Translations under genes and position numbers: made by a program | The notes under the pieces: model-generated | What the model saw: only the letters and a program-made list of their open reading frames with translations | The model's database searches: none | What the model was told of the DNA's origin: nothing | Part shown: positions 36,378 through 47,548 of the stretch, piece by piece | Layout: each line of letters starts with the position of its first letter | Numbering within the stretch: the first letter of the stretch is position 1 | Assembly: GCF_009727055.1 (NCBI RefSeq) | Contig: NC_052350.1 | Coordinates: forward strand, 33,090,782 to 33,154,781 | Direction: 5' to 3' | DNA length: 64,000 nucleotides | Origin: Benincasa hispida | Taxonomy: Eukaryota > Streptophyta > Magnoliopsida > Cucurbitales > Cucurbitaceae

Positions 36378-38072
36378 TGATGCGTGTTGTTATGCGATGA
36401 AATAATGGTAAAGAATGCGATGGTGGAAAATGCGTTGTGCATGCAAATTTTCTCAGTAAGACCCAAGTATAAATCCTACTGAGTTGCTTGGTAAGCCGAA
36501 GGTCGAACACAGGGACTAAGGAAAATAGTATGCGTTGTTAATTTTTAGATCACTTTGCGGTGACAAATAAATCAAGGGTTTGGTTGGTTTGTTGTTTACA
36601 GTATAAAGTGTATGCGGCAGAGTTGAGTAAAGGGTTAATAATACGAATGGTGCGATGGGTATGCTGGGGAATGGGTTGAGAAGGGGTTTAGCTAACACTT
36701 CCTAGGATTGCGTTCATGTTATATGATCATGCTACATACATACAACAGTAAATCATCTCTCAATGTAAATACTACAGCTTCTATTTTTAGAACGCATACA
36801 ATGTATGCGAAGATGTCTATAGGACTTACATCTAAGCCTCTATTCTTGTCTATACGATGATGAATGACACACACATATACAAGGCGACCGCATACTACCA
36901 TAACCTATCTCTAGGGTGTATGTGATGCATGTTGGCAAACAGAGCTTATCTCTAAGTTTCTATCTCTTGCTTATGCAGATCTAATCTTGCTCTCTCGAGT
37001 CTAGATTCTAACCTAGCTCTCTCAAGTCTTAGGTTCTTTCTTTAGACTCTTTCATGAGTAGCTCTAAAGGGGTGATGGACGCAACATAAGACAAGACGAT
37101 CGCATGCAATGAAGATCCTAGGTCATGTTAACTAAGTACTTCTCAACCCATTCGACAGTTTTAGCTACTCATGCGTATTTTAAAGAAAGTGAACAGATAT
37201 AGAAATGAAAGTTCCATTCTATATATATATATAATAGAAGTACAGAATGACAATGCGAAATAAGAATAAAGAGCCTGGTAGCAATTTCTTGCTTCCCAAG
37301 GCTTTTACACTATTCTTCTCTACTCTGCTCAAAAGATATTCTTTCTCTCACAAGAGTCGACCCTCTCTCTGATTTTTCATGCTCTCTGGCACTCTCTCGA
37401 GCTGACCACGACGATCTTCCGGTGTCTTTTCCCTTCTCTCGCTTCTGCCTTCTAAGTATAAGAAAACTAAGAACAAGGCTAACTATCTTCTATATGGTGA
37501 ACTCTAAAACTGGGCGAACTCCTTCAATGAAGGTGGCCTTCGACATTTATAGAGCTTCAGGGTGAAAAGCTTTTTCTCTCTTATGATTGCATTGATGGGA
37601 TGGTATTAATTCTCTGCCTGATGCGCCGAATAATTGTCACCGAAAAGTTGAGTGTACTTGCTACACTATGTCGTTAATGACTTGTCAACTTAATTCGGAA
37701 TCGACCGTCATCAGCTTTCTGTCCCATCGTGATTTATTAAGCTTTCCCCCAGATGCGCCCACCTTGATGCGCTAGCTCTATGCAGCCACCGTCTTGAGCA
37801 GATTTTCGCGAGCGCAAATGATCGCATAACCTTGCGGTCACAATCTCTTAATGCAGTCGAACATTAATTTCTTCGGATCGCATTTTCGCCTTGCGCCAAT
37901 GCATTTTCTGCACAAAAATACATAAGTTAGCTGTTTTAATGCGATGGACGCATGCGATCGCAATGTTGTGAACTTAATGCTTTTGGACGCAATATTGTAG
38001 ATTTTTACCATCGCAGTCCTATATTGTTTTATAACTTTGCGCTGTAATAACGTGCATTTCTGCCTATTATCA
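36378..38072 (-). mobile_element. 3' LTR of the Athila-like element
   Basis: Minus-strand start TGATAATAGGCAGAAATGC at 38072 and end ...AACAACACGCATCA at 36378. The left ~610 bp are nearly identical to 44818-45430. It is rich in GCGAT and ATGCG motifs for plant repeat DNA, and has a short TA microsatellite near 37218-37233. Confidence 0.88.
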
Positions 38073-38095
38073 CACCCCTGCCTTCTTCTTTCCTA
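38073..38095 (-). promoter_or_regulatory. Polypurine tract
   Basis: The minus strand reads a purine-dominated tract (GAAAGAAGAAGGCAGGGGTG) directly before the LTR start TGATAATAGG. It would prime plus-strand synthesis. Confidence 0.75.
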
Positions 38096-38310
38096 GATTT
38101 CTCAAGGTTGCCTTATTCAAATCCTATACACCAAAATCTCCTTAATTCTTATCCAGATCTCTTCTTAAAATATTTTTAAAATTTAGGGACCGCAAGTTTA
38201 ACCTTAAAAAAAGACTTGACTAGATTCCAGGGCATCGCATGATTTATTTCATAAAATAAACTTTTCCAACTGGGGTATTTTAAAATGATTTTCATCCTTG
38301 TGTATTTTAG

Positions 38311-38343
<33 letters not shown>

Positions 38344-39343
38344 ACCTTGCACTGATCCAAGTGCCTAGCCCTCGTTTTGGCTTGTCCCCACGTGTGTCAT
38401 GCGAACATCCAACTACAAGCAAGGCGCTCTTTTTCAGTCTAAACTCATGCCTATTTAGAAGCGGAGTTGCGATCATTTTATTTATACGTTGATCACGATT
38501 CCTACCTTCGTTTTGGCTTGCCCCCACATGTGTCATGTGGACATCCAACTACGAGTAGGATCCGATCGCAACATTATGATTTTTTTTAGAACCTAAAAAT
38601 AGCAAGGTTGAAAATGAATACCACACCCCCAAAATTAAACGCAGCAATGTCCTCATTGCTGAAAGATTGAAAGAAGTCACGCGATGCTCTTAGAAAGTTT
38701 CGTAAAAAGTCAGTTTGAAAAAAAGTTGGCAGACCACTAACTTCTAGAAATATTTTATGAGTTGACTGTCCTAAAATTAAGTTGACTCTAGTATATACGA
38801 AAAAATAGAATCATGCGTTTCATCATTGAAATCATAATTGGCAAAGAGAAATAATGCGGTGACTTACTAAATTAATCAATGTTAAATGATTGCGCCGACT
38901 AAAGAGGATGCGATGACAAGATTTTCAAAGTTAAAATGTGATACGATAGAGCAAAATTTGGAAATAACGAAGTCAAGGAAAGATACAACCCCCAAATTTG
39001 TGTTGTCGCCCACATTATTTGTGAACGCATCCTTCTTTGTGACGAACTACTCTTTTTGATTGCGGTGACGGAATAAAGTAGTTGCATCTTTCGTGTAGCT
39101 CCTCTGCAATCGTTCACCACAATCATTGCAAAGAAAACATCAAGAGGGTCAAATAATAAAAAAACAAATTTAACAAAACATGTTTTTCTTTTTTTTTAAG
39201 AAATGCAACAGATAGCAAAATGATAATACTAAAAGCAGATAAAGATAAGTTCATGAATTGAGGATTTCAACGGGTACTTCACAAAACTTGCGTCCCTGAT
39301 GAATTTGAATCACATAATTGTGCAGGGACCACCCACTTCTTTT
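38096..39343 (-). mobile_element. 3' non-coding region of the Athila-like element
   Basis: No gene. It holds an (AC)13 microsatellite (38311-38336), two direct copies of a ~70-bp phrase ('tcgttttggcttg' to 'catccaactac'; about 38363-38415 and 38511-38553), and at 38603-38646 a minus-strand GGACATTGCTGCGTTTAATT...GGGGGTGTGG motif shared with the element at 56391. Athila elements often carry an env-like ORF here; none is visible. Confidence 0.7.
38311..38336. repeat. (AC)13 microsatellite
   Basis: Uninterrupted AC dinucleotides within the 3' region of the Athila-like element. Confidence 0.95.
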
Positions 39344-40700
39344 TCAGTCAAAGTTTCTCAGGTGCATGGAGGCGACCTTGCGATGCCAGTCTTCTCCGCG
39401 ATATATTTTCACTCTTTGCCCATTGACTTTGAATATGTTGGTCCCATCTTCATTGGATAACTCAACCACGCCATACGGGAATACCTCTCTGACTATGAAG
39501 GTTTCGGACCAACGTGACTTTAATTTCCCAGGGAAGAGTCGTAGCTGCGAATTAAATAGCAAGACCTTTTGCCTGACTTGGAGATTCTTCTCGCATATTT
39601 GTTTGTCGTGCCAGCACTTTGCACGCTCTTTGTAGATCTTTGCATTCTCGTATGCGTGAGTTCTCCATTCCTCTAGCTCGACCAATTGAAGTTTCCCTTC
39701 TTCCCCTGCGGCCTTTGAGTCAAAGTTTAGCTTTTTCACCGCCCACAGTGTTTTATGCTCTAGCTCGAATGGTAATTGACATGCCTTTCCAAATACCAAC
39801 GCATACGGGGACATGCCTATAGGTGTCTTATAGGCGGTCCTGTGGGCATCGTCCAGCTTTGTTACCCAATCTTTTCGTGAAGGCTTCAACCACCTTCTCT
39901 AAAATATCAGCTCTTCTCCCGGTCACTTACTCCCATTTGTTCTGTGGAATGGATAAATGCGGTGGCCACTTTTATGGAGGAATATTATATATTTGAGCAG
40001 GAAAATCATTGTTGATGTGATTAACAAAGTGGGAGCCTTCATTCACCTTACTATGGCACGCAGAGTGCCAAAACGAGTTGAAATAATATTTTTCTTCAAG
40101 AACTTGGAGACTAACCAGCGCATCGCTTGTGGCGCACAGCAATATCACTCTCTACACATTTGGAAATGTAGTCGACGGGCTAACAGAATTTTTGTGACCA
40201 TTCGATGGTGGAAATTGGTCCATTGAAAGTCAATGCCTTAGACATTCGAAACAATTTTATTCTAAAATGATGTTCATGGGCATCGGCATGCTTCCATGAA
40301 AATATTTCCGTAGCGTTGGCACCGGTCACATTTCATCGCGTATTCGCTTGTGTCCTTTAAATAATGTTGGCCAATAATAACCACTTTGCTAATACTTTTG
40401 GCTGAGTGCGTTTGGCCTCTAAAGTGTTCCTCCCGGTATGGCGAGTCATGACATTGTGATAATATGGCATTGGTGAGCAGCATCTAGTGCACAAAGGGTT
40501 GCCAAATTTCGTCTGACCCCTTTTATAAAGATTTGGCTCATCAATAATATGATCTGCATTCATGTCTGAGCCGCCTCTTTTGGTGGTCTGTATAGTCTTC
40601 AGGAAATTGTTCGCAGACCAAAAAATTGACCACGTCCGCATACCATGATAATTGTTCGATCTTAAATAGCTGCTCGTTTGGGAAAGTTTCGTTCACCTCT
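39344..40700 (-). pseudogene. gypsy integrase remnant
   Basis: In sense order: a degenerate zinc region with 'KCDRCQRYGN' (about 40330), a poorly preserved catalytic core (about 40270-39900, frames broken), then a well-kept C-terminal part at 39889-39344 with '[20 protein letters not shown]', 'WHDKQI', '[19 protein letters not shown]' and '[10 protein letters not shown]'. The DDE residues cannot be traced as a set. Inactive. Confidence 0.88.
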
Positions 40701-40717
40701 AACTGGTTGCGGTGACC

Positions 40718-41080
40718 TTAAGGATTTTCTAATCTGGATAAATGGTCCACAACCTGGTTCTCCATTCCCTTGCGATCAATGATTTTCATATCGAATTCCT
40801 GGAGGAGGAGAACCCATCTAATCATTCTCGACTTTGCATCTTTCTTTGTCATCAAATATTTTATTGCCGAGTGGTCAGTGTGAATGAGTACTTTAGTTCC
40901 CAACAAATAAGCTCTAAATTTTTCCAACGCAAATATCATTGCAAGCAATTCTTTTTCTGTGGTGGTGTAGTTTGTTTGAGCAGGATTCAAAGTTTTACTC
41001 ACATATGCGATGGGGTGTAGCATTGTTTTCTTCTTCTGCGCCAGCACTGCTCCCATCGCATAACCGCTTGCGTCGCACAT
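40718..41080 (-). pseudogene. gypsy RNase H remnant
   Basis: 120 codons without a stop: '[14 protein letters not shown]' (first catalytic Asp), '[19 protein letters not shown]' (Glu), '[12 protein letters not shown]' (Asp) and '[11 protein letters not shown]' at the end. The catalytic residues of the domain appear present, but it is severed from the reverse transcriptase by disrupted sequence at 41100-41370. Confidence 0.92.
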
Positions 41081-41229
41081 TAATTCAAAGTGCTGTGTTC
41101 AGTCTGGTTCGATCAACACAGGTGCGGTTGTTAATGCGTTTTTCAAAATCATGAATGCGTTGAGGCATTGGTCATCGAAGTCAAACTTTCTGTCTACCTC
41201 TAGAAACGCACTCAGTGGTCGTGCAATCT

Positions 41230-41330
41230 TTGAAATGTCTTTAACAAAACGTCTATAAAATCCAGCATGTCTTTAACAAAATGTCTTTAACAAACGTCTA
41301 TAAAATGTCTTTAACAAAACGTTTTTCAAA
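41230..41330. repeat. Short tandem duplications inside the RT-RNase H junction
   Basis: The phrase 'gtctttaacaaaa' recurs four times, alternating with 'cgtctataaaat', in under 100 bp. It is a local duplication that further disrupts pol. Confidence 0.8.
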
Positions 41331-42060
41331 TTCGCTGGAGGTGGAAGTTTTTCAATTGCCTCAATCTTTACCTTGTCCACCTCCAGCCCATCTTTGGAGA
41401 CCTTGTGCCCAAGCACAATGCCTTCCTACACCATGAAGTAGCATTTCTCCTAATTAAGCACGAGGTTTGTCTCTCACATCTTTTCAATATCTTTTCCAGG
41501 TTGTTGAGACAGACTTCGTATGTTTGCCCATACACAGAGAATTCGTCCATGAAAATTTCTACAGAATCTTCGAGATATTCAGAAAAGATGGCCATCATAC
41601 ACCTTTGGAAAGTGCTCAGCGCATTGCAAAGGCCGAACGGCATGCATTGTAACACAAATGTTCCATACGGGCAGGTGAATGTGGTTTTTTCTTGATTTTT
41701 AGGAGCAATCATGATCTAGTTATAGCCGGCATATCCATCTAGGAATCAGTAGAAATCATTTCTAGCTAGGCGGTTTAGCATTAGGTCGATAAAAGGCAAG
41801 GGGAAATGATCCTTTTTTGTTGCCGCATTTAGTTTGTGGTAGTCCATGCAAATCCGCCATCCCGTTACGGTCCTCATTAGTATCAATTCGTTATTTGGAT
41901 TGGGGAGTACTGCCATCCCTCTTTTCTTCGGCATGCATTGCACAGGGCTGACCCACGTGCTATCGGTTATTGGATAGATGATTCTCGCGTCTAACCACTT
42001 GATTATCTCCTTCTTTATGACCTCCTTCATCGTAGGGTTGAGTCTGCACTGATGTTCGAT
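41331..42060 (-). pseudogene. gypsy reverse transcriptase remnant
   Basis: 'SPVQCMPKKRGM' and 'GWRICMDYHKLNAATKKDHF' (42030-41750), then a stop, a broken 'FLDGYAGYN', a stop, then 'TFTCPYGTF', 'MPFGLCNALSTFQRCM' and 'VEIFMDEFSVYG' (41712-41368). In the active-site box the second Asp of the usual Phe-Met-Asp-Asp is Glu. Stops and this change make it inactive. Confidence 0.92.
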
Positions 42061-43416
42061 CGATTCTTTGTGATCCTCTTCGAGACGAATCCTATGTATG
42101 CAGTATGCGAGGCTGATTCCTCTAATGTCTGCGAGCGTCTAGCCAATTCTTTTACATACTTTCTCAGGATGCTCAACAGCGCATTTTCTTGGTCTTCATT
42201 AAGTGCAGAGGAAATGATTACAAGTAGTTTTTCATTCTGGCCCAGAAACGCATACTTCAGGTGGTTAGGAAAGGTCTTCAGCTATATTGTTGGTGGTTGT
42301 TCCAAGGATGGTTTTGTTTTTTTTCTTTCTTCATTCACTATCGGCTTATCTTCTTTGGGTGCAATCATCTCATCTTCTTTGGTTGTTTTTTTCTGTGATC
42401 GCATTGCATGCTACTATGGATGCGGTCGCATCCTCATCTTCGTTTTCATCTTCGGACTTGTCTTCTTTATTCAAACTTGGTTCATCGTTGGATTCATTGA
42501 GGTCTTCTTCATCAGGATATTTCATGGCTTGGATAATGTCCAACCTGAGCTTTTGTCCATTCACGCTCAGGGTGATCTCTCCTTTGTGCACATCAATCTA
42601 GGCACGAACGGTGGATAAAAATGGTCGTCCCAAGATGATGGGTATATCCTTGTCTGCTTCATAGTCCAGGATGATGAAGTCTGCTGGTAATATAAATTAG
42701 TCGATTGTAACTAGAACATCCTTCACCTTCACCTTTGGATGCACAAGAGATCTATCCGCTAATTGAAGAGTCACCGTCGTGAGCGCAACCTACCCCACAA
42801 TCAGCTACTTGAAAATTGACAGGGGCATCAAGTTGATGTTGGCCTCAAGATCACATAGCACTTGACCGATGTATAACCCTCTAATAGAGCAAGGTATAGT
42901 GAAACTTCCAGGGTCGTGCATTTTTGGTGGGATTATAGATTTTGAACCTTGCGTCAAAGCCACTGTTGCAAACTTACCAATGCTTCTCTTCTTTGTCACC
43001 ATGTCCTGTAGAAACTTCGCATATGTGGGCATCTGCTCAATTGCTTCATTGAACGGAATGTTAACATGCAACTATTTTAGCATATCCATGAAGCGTATGT
43101 ACCTCATCATTTTTCTTCTTTTTGAGTCTCTGAGGGAATAGTGGCAGTTGTATTCTCACGGTCCCTTGTTCTTTCGGCTCCGAGGTGGACGCAATCTCTG
43201 GTTTCTTTGCCTCATTTTCTTCTGCTTTTCCTTGAGTCAACGTAATCTCTGGTTCCAACGCAATTGGAGCAGTCCGACTAGGCTTCTTTTTCTCCCCCAC
43301 CACAGTCTTTCCACTCTGCAACGTCACAACTTGACATTGCTCTTTNCTGGGTTGCGCGGGAGTTCCGTTGAACTCAGCAGTGCCCCTTGCGGTCTATTCT
43401 TGAGTTCGCCCGCGAT
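42061..43416 (-). pseudogene. gypsy protease and linker remnant
   Basis: A Lys/Pro/Glu-rich gag tail (43327-43061) leads to the protease region (43071-42805), which ends '...CDLEANINLMPLSIF'. The usual Asp-Leu-Gly-Ala catalytic motif reads Asp-Leu-Glu-Ala. An acidic linker follows at 42591-42370. One N is present at 43346. Confidence 0.85.
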
Positions 43417-44647
43417 CTAGCCTATCTTAATTTCTAGGTTGCGGATGGATGTCGTTTGATTTTGAAGCACTGTTTCGTTCTTTTCAATATATTGCTTCAA
43501 CAAACTCTCCAAAGAGGAAGATTGCGGCGCCTGCGAACTACTAGCTTGATTATGCGTTTGACCGTTGGTTCGTGGGAAAAATCCGGGTGGCCCTTCTTTT
43601 TGCGCCACTGATTAAAAATTTTGTTGTTGATTTTTCCACGCGAAGTTAGGGTGGTTTCTCCACCCTGAGATGTATGTGTTGGAAAATGGATTATTCTTCA
43701 CAAAATAGATTGACTGTGGGTTTCTTGGGCATTCCTTCATTGGATGACCTTCACCGCAAGTAACACAACTTGCGGTCATCTAGTTGATTGCGTTGACTTG
43801 GCCACTATGCATTACTGGGCTACTAATTGCGATTTCCTGTATCAAGTTCATCATCGTAGTCATTTGGTTCTGAAGGGATGCGATGGCCCTATTCTTCGCG
43901 TCACTGTCCTTGATTCTCAATCTTTGATCGCTTTCTCTCCAGTCTTCATGATTTTTAGAAATGCGATCAAGGATATTCTTGACCTCATCATAAGTCTTAT
44001 CCAGCAGACCTCCAGCTGCTGCCACATTAGCAGCCGTCTGCGATGCAGGGTTTAATCCGTGGTAGAAAATCTCCATCTGTAAGCAGTCTAGTAAGCCGTT
44101 ATACAGGCAATCTCTTACCAGCCTCTTAAACCTCGCCCAAGCATCGCTGAGTGATTTGTCAATATCTTGTTCAAAATTTGTAATTAACTTCCTCCTTCTA
44201 GCGTTCTCTGTCGGAGGGAAGTACTTTTTCAAAAAAATTCTCAACTACTTGCTCCCATGATGTAATCTCCACTGGTTTGAGAGAATAAGCCCATTTTCGT
44301 GTCTGGTCATACAACGAAAATGGAAACAATGTTAGCCGAACCTCCTCAGTGGAGATGTTACGGAATACAAACATGTTGCAGATCTCAATGAAACTTCAGA
44401 GGTGGGCATGCGGATCCTCGCCACGCCTACCACCAAACTGTTTGGCAGTTTGGATCATCTGCAGCATCACCAGTTTCATTTCGAACGTCGATCCATAAAG
44501 AGCGAGCCTCATGATTCCTGGGGAGAAATCATAGAGGTTGGGCAACGCATAGTCTCGAATGGGCCTATTGCGGTCGTTCGCTAATAGGATGAGATTCACC
44601 ATGATATTATTTTTATTTGGTTCTCCATTTCCTGGTTGTTCCGCCAT
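43417..44647 (-). pseudogene. gypsy gag remnant (Athila-like element)
   Basis: Start Met-Ala-Glu at 44647; '...RPIRDYALPNLYDFSPGI' at residues 28-45; frame breaks near 44396. The retrotransposon-gag core follows at 44244-43780 ('KKYFPPTENARRRKLITNFEQ', 'FYHGLNPASQT'). A Cys-x2-Cys-x4-His-x4-Cys knuckle ('CVTCGEGHPMKEC') lies at about 43768-43730, after a stop codon. A Gln/Ser-rich tail ends at 43417. At least two stops or frameshifts. Confidence 0.9.
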
Positions 44648-44793
44648 GTTTGGTTCTTTCTCTTGTTATAGTTGTTGGCGGCTCTCTCAATCTTCGTCAG
44701 AACGTTCTTTCAATCTCTGGGTCGTAATTCGCCAGAGATTGAAAGCTGCAAAGAAAATCAAAAAATTACTGTTAGCACAATGTATGACCGAAG

Positions 44794-44810
44794 TCCCCGG
44801 CAATGGCGCA
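44794..44810 (-). promoter_or_regulatory. Primer-binding site of the Athila-like element
   Basis: The minus strand reads TGCGCCATTGCCGGGGA, seven bases inside the LTR end. It resembles the TGGCGCCGTTGCCGGGGA site common in Athila-type elements. Confidence 0.75.
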
Positions 44811-44817
44811 AAAAGCT

Positions 44818-45430
44818 TGATGCGTGTTGTTATGCGATGAAATAATGGTAAAGAATGCGATGGTAGAAAATGCATTGTGCATGCAAGTTTTCTCAGTAAG
44901 ACCCAAGTATAAATCCTACTAAGTTGCCTGGTAAGCCCAGGGTCGAACATAGGGACTAAGGAAAATAGTGTGCATTTGGTAATTTTTAGATCACTTTGCG
45001 GTAACAAATAAATCAAGGGGTTGGTTGGTTTGTTGTTTACAGTATAAAGTGTATGCAGAAGAGTTGAGAAAAGAGTTAATAATACAAAAAGTGTGATGAG
45101 TATGCTGGGGAACGGGTTGAGAAAGGGTTTAGCTAACACTTCCTAGGATTACGTTCATGTTATGCGATCATGCTACATACATACAACAGCAAATCATCTC
45201 TCAATGCAAATTCTACGGCTTTTATTTTTAGAACGCATGCGATGTATGCGATGATGTCTATAAGACTTACATCTAAGCCTCTATTCTTGTCTATGCGATG
45301 ACGAATGACATACACATATACAAGGTGACTGCATACTACCATAACCTATCTCTAGGGTGCATGCGATGCATGTTGGCAAACAAAGCTTATCTTTAAGTCT
45401 CTATCTCTTGCTTATGTAGATCTAATCTTG
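44818..45430 (-). mobile_element. 5' LTR of the Athila-like element, truncated
   Basis: Collinear with the 3' LTR from TGATGCGTGTTGTTATGCG (44818) to 'gatctaatcttg' (45430), where gypsy gag sequence begins. About 1.1 kb of the LTR is missing. Confidence 0.9.
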
Positions 45431-45928
45431 GATAACATATTGTTCAGAAATTTGATGATGAGGGAATGAAGCACAAAGTTGTTTATATCTTTCCCAATAT
45501 TCATAAAGTGACTCTCCTACAACTTGCTTAATGCCATAGATTTCTTTTTCTATCTTATATGCCTCAGATGTAGGGAATTTTTTTTTCTAAGACCTTATTT
45601 TTCAAACCATTCCATGTAGTGATGGATCTCGCTGGTAAGTAGTACAACCAATCTTTGGCCATATCCTTCAGAGAGAAGGGAAAAGCCCTAAGATTAAGTT
45701 GTTCTTGGGTTACCCTATGCAAGCGCATTCCATCACATACTAGATGAAATTCTTTCATGTGTTTGTGTGAATCCTCACCAGGTTATCCTCTAAATGTAGG
45801 CAAGAGATGCACAAGTCTCGGTTTAAGTTCGAAAGGAACGGTAGTCTCTAGATACGCTGTGCACAATGGTTGTTCGTTGTAATCCGGCTCGCAAGCTCTC
45901 GCAAGGTTTGCTCCCTTGCTTCTCCCAT
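45431..45928 (-). pseudogene. gypsy gag, N-terminal part (host element)
   Basis: Start Met at 45928. After a frame change the reading gives 'EPDYNEQPLCTAYLETTVPF', then 'KEFHLVCDGMRLHRVTQEQL', 'AFPFSLKDMAKDWLYYLPAR' (about 45690-45620) and 'IYGIKQVVGESLYEYWERYK' (about 45545-45486). It stops at the Athila-like LTR. One in-frame stop lies near 45790. The piece continues at 36377. Confidence 0.88.
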
Positions 45929-46180
45929 AATGCTTGACTGAGTTGGTTCTTCTTCTCCTTGTCTTAACTCTTTAAATTTTGTTTCTTCTCTTCTTGTTCT
46001 TTTCCTTCAAAGTCGCATCTCCTTGCGGTCAATGTCTACAATCAAATCATAAAGTACACTCCGAGAGCAGCAGGGCATGCACAAAAGGAAATTTAATCAC
46101 ACTAACTATTTTTGGGTTTATTACTTCTCTTATTTTATTTTTTTTAAGGGAATTCAAAATTCAAGTAAGCCAATTGCAAG

Positions 46181-46198
46181 GTTCCCCGACAACGAAAC
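46181..46198 (-). promoter_or_regulatory. Primer-binding-like site of the host gypsy element
   Basis: The minus strand reads TGGTTTCGTTGTCGGGGA, a decayed version of TGGCGCCGTTGCCGGGGA, six bases from the LTR end. Confidence 0.65.
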
Positions 46199-46203
46199 CA
46201 ATT

Positions 46204-47548
46204 TGTTCGAGCTAAAAATGATGTCATTAGTTCAACTTAACCCAAAGCAAATAAAATTTGTAAAACACGCACAACTACTAATACAAGAACACGCACACAT
46301 AGTAAAAGTGGGAGCACGAGGTCGATCCACAAAGAACCTCTATAATTGGCAAAACTGAGTTTTGCAATCCAAATTGGAGGGAGGGGGCGGGTTTGTTGAT
46401 TTTAAGAAACAAAGTAAAAGTAAAACAAGAATTGCTATGAAATTTTAGTAATGAGATTAATGAGAGAGAGTATAAAAAAAATTATGTAAGAAATTCAATG
46501 TAAAAAGGATCTTAGGGATTTTATGTAGATTAATCTAATTCTATCATAGATTTAATTGATTTCAAACAATTCAGTTGTTCCATAGTCCATTAATGCTAAG
46601 CCCAATGCCCTAATTAGCCAATTAACCTAAATTGGTTAATTGACCCTAATTTAGTTCATAAATGCTTCCTAAAGACATTCCACATTTAATTCCTAAATTG
46701 CATGTATTTCTTGGGTTTTCTCAACTATGACATTCTTGAAATTAAAAAAACTAAAATCAAACATGATTAATATGAATGTTATAAACTAGTAAATCTTTGC
46801 AAGAAAATAGGAAAAGAAGTCCAAACTTTCCATCAAAATCACTAGTTCTTCCAACCTGATTATAATTATGCTATAGAGCCATATAATTTTGCATACAAAA
46901 ATTAATTAAAATTGAGTTGTCAATTCATTTTTTACAGATTTTATTGAGATTAAGAGCAAGAACATTCAAGAACAACAAATTACAAGAGGAAAATTAAAGA
47001 AAAGTCTCAAGAATTGATTAATCTAACATAATCCCCAAGAAAGAAAGCTTACCTACTCATGAAGTAGCAAAATCTTCAAGAAACCCATTGAATCTTGCAA
47101 GAATTTGTACAAAGATTGAAGAAAATTACAGAAATCTCTCTAAAAAATACAGAAAAAAACTCTCAAAATTGTAAAAAAAATAGGTCTCTCTCCCGTAAAA
47201 ATGGTTGAAAAACTGCTTTTACACAGATGCCGCAGCGTTGCAATGTTGTCCTGTATATTGGCATTCTGCCTTGACCTTTTAATGATAGATAAACAATGAC
47301 AGACAGTAAAAGTCTGCTGTTAATGATGCACAAAAGATGTCGGTTAGCAAAAAATCGACACAAATCTTCATATTTTCTTCCTTTGATCCATTACTCAGTT
47401 TTGACTTCTTTGGCTATATTTTTTTTGTCCTTTTTGCTCCAATTTAATCCGATTTTGTTGTGATGACTCTAAAATGCTCCCGAGACTATTTTACCTATAT
47501 AATTGACTTATTAAGCAAATTAATAGTATAAAATTAAGGGAGTTAACA
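46204..47548 (-). mobile_element. 5' LTR of the host gypsy element (TGTTAACT...CGAACA family)
   Basis: On the minus strand it starts TGTTAACTCCC at 47548 and ends ...GCTCGAACA at 46204. The opening ('tgttaact', then 'aggtaaaatagtctcgg') and the end ('tcgagc', 'gtagtt') match the plus-strand LTR at 56391-57862. It carries an AGCGTTGCAATG palindrome half at 47234. The open frame 47163-47363 is LTR sequence. Confidence 0.75.

Larger units (their letters stand above)
36378..45430 (-). mobile_element. Ty3/gypsy, Athila-like element (minus), nested in gag
   Basis: 3' LTR 36378-38072, polypurine tract 38073-38095, 3' non-coding region, integrase to gag remains (39344-44647), primer-binding site 44794-44810, and a 5' LTR of which only 44818-45430 survives. 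The LTR ends are TGATAATAGG...ACGCATCA. The element sits inside gag of another gypsy element. On the right, its LTR and about 20 codons of that gag are deleted, so no target duplication can be shown. All genes are broken. Confidence 0.9.
34212..47548 (-). mobile_element. Ty3/gypsy element (minus), host of two insertions, 3' part lost
   Basis: It has a 5' LTR at 46204-47548, a primer-binding-like site at 46181-46198 and gag at 45431-45928. Gag continues at 36287-36377 and 34212-34333. The gaps are filled by an Athila-like element (36378-45430) and a solo copia LTR (34334-36286). No pol or 3' LTR remains. The gag pieces line up in the order expected for one protein, which shows that they were once continuous. 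Confidence 0.82.

Noticed and set aside
42052..42618. 188-codon plus-strand frame with hydrophobic, membrane-like runs.
   Set aside because: Antisense to the gypsy linker and RT region; hydrophobicity reflects the reverse complement of Glu/Lys/Asp-rich codons.
36378..45430. Athila-like element as a virus with an env gene.
   Set aside because: No env-like ORF in the 3' region; only non-coding repeats are seen there.
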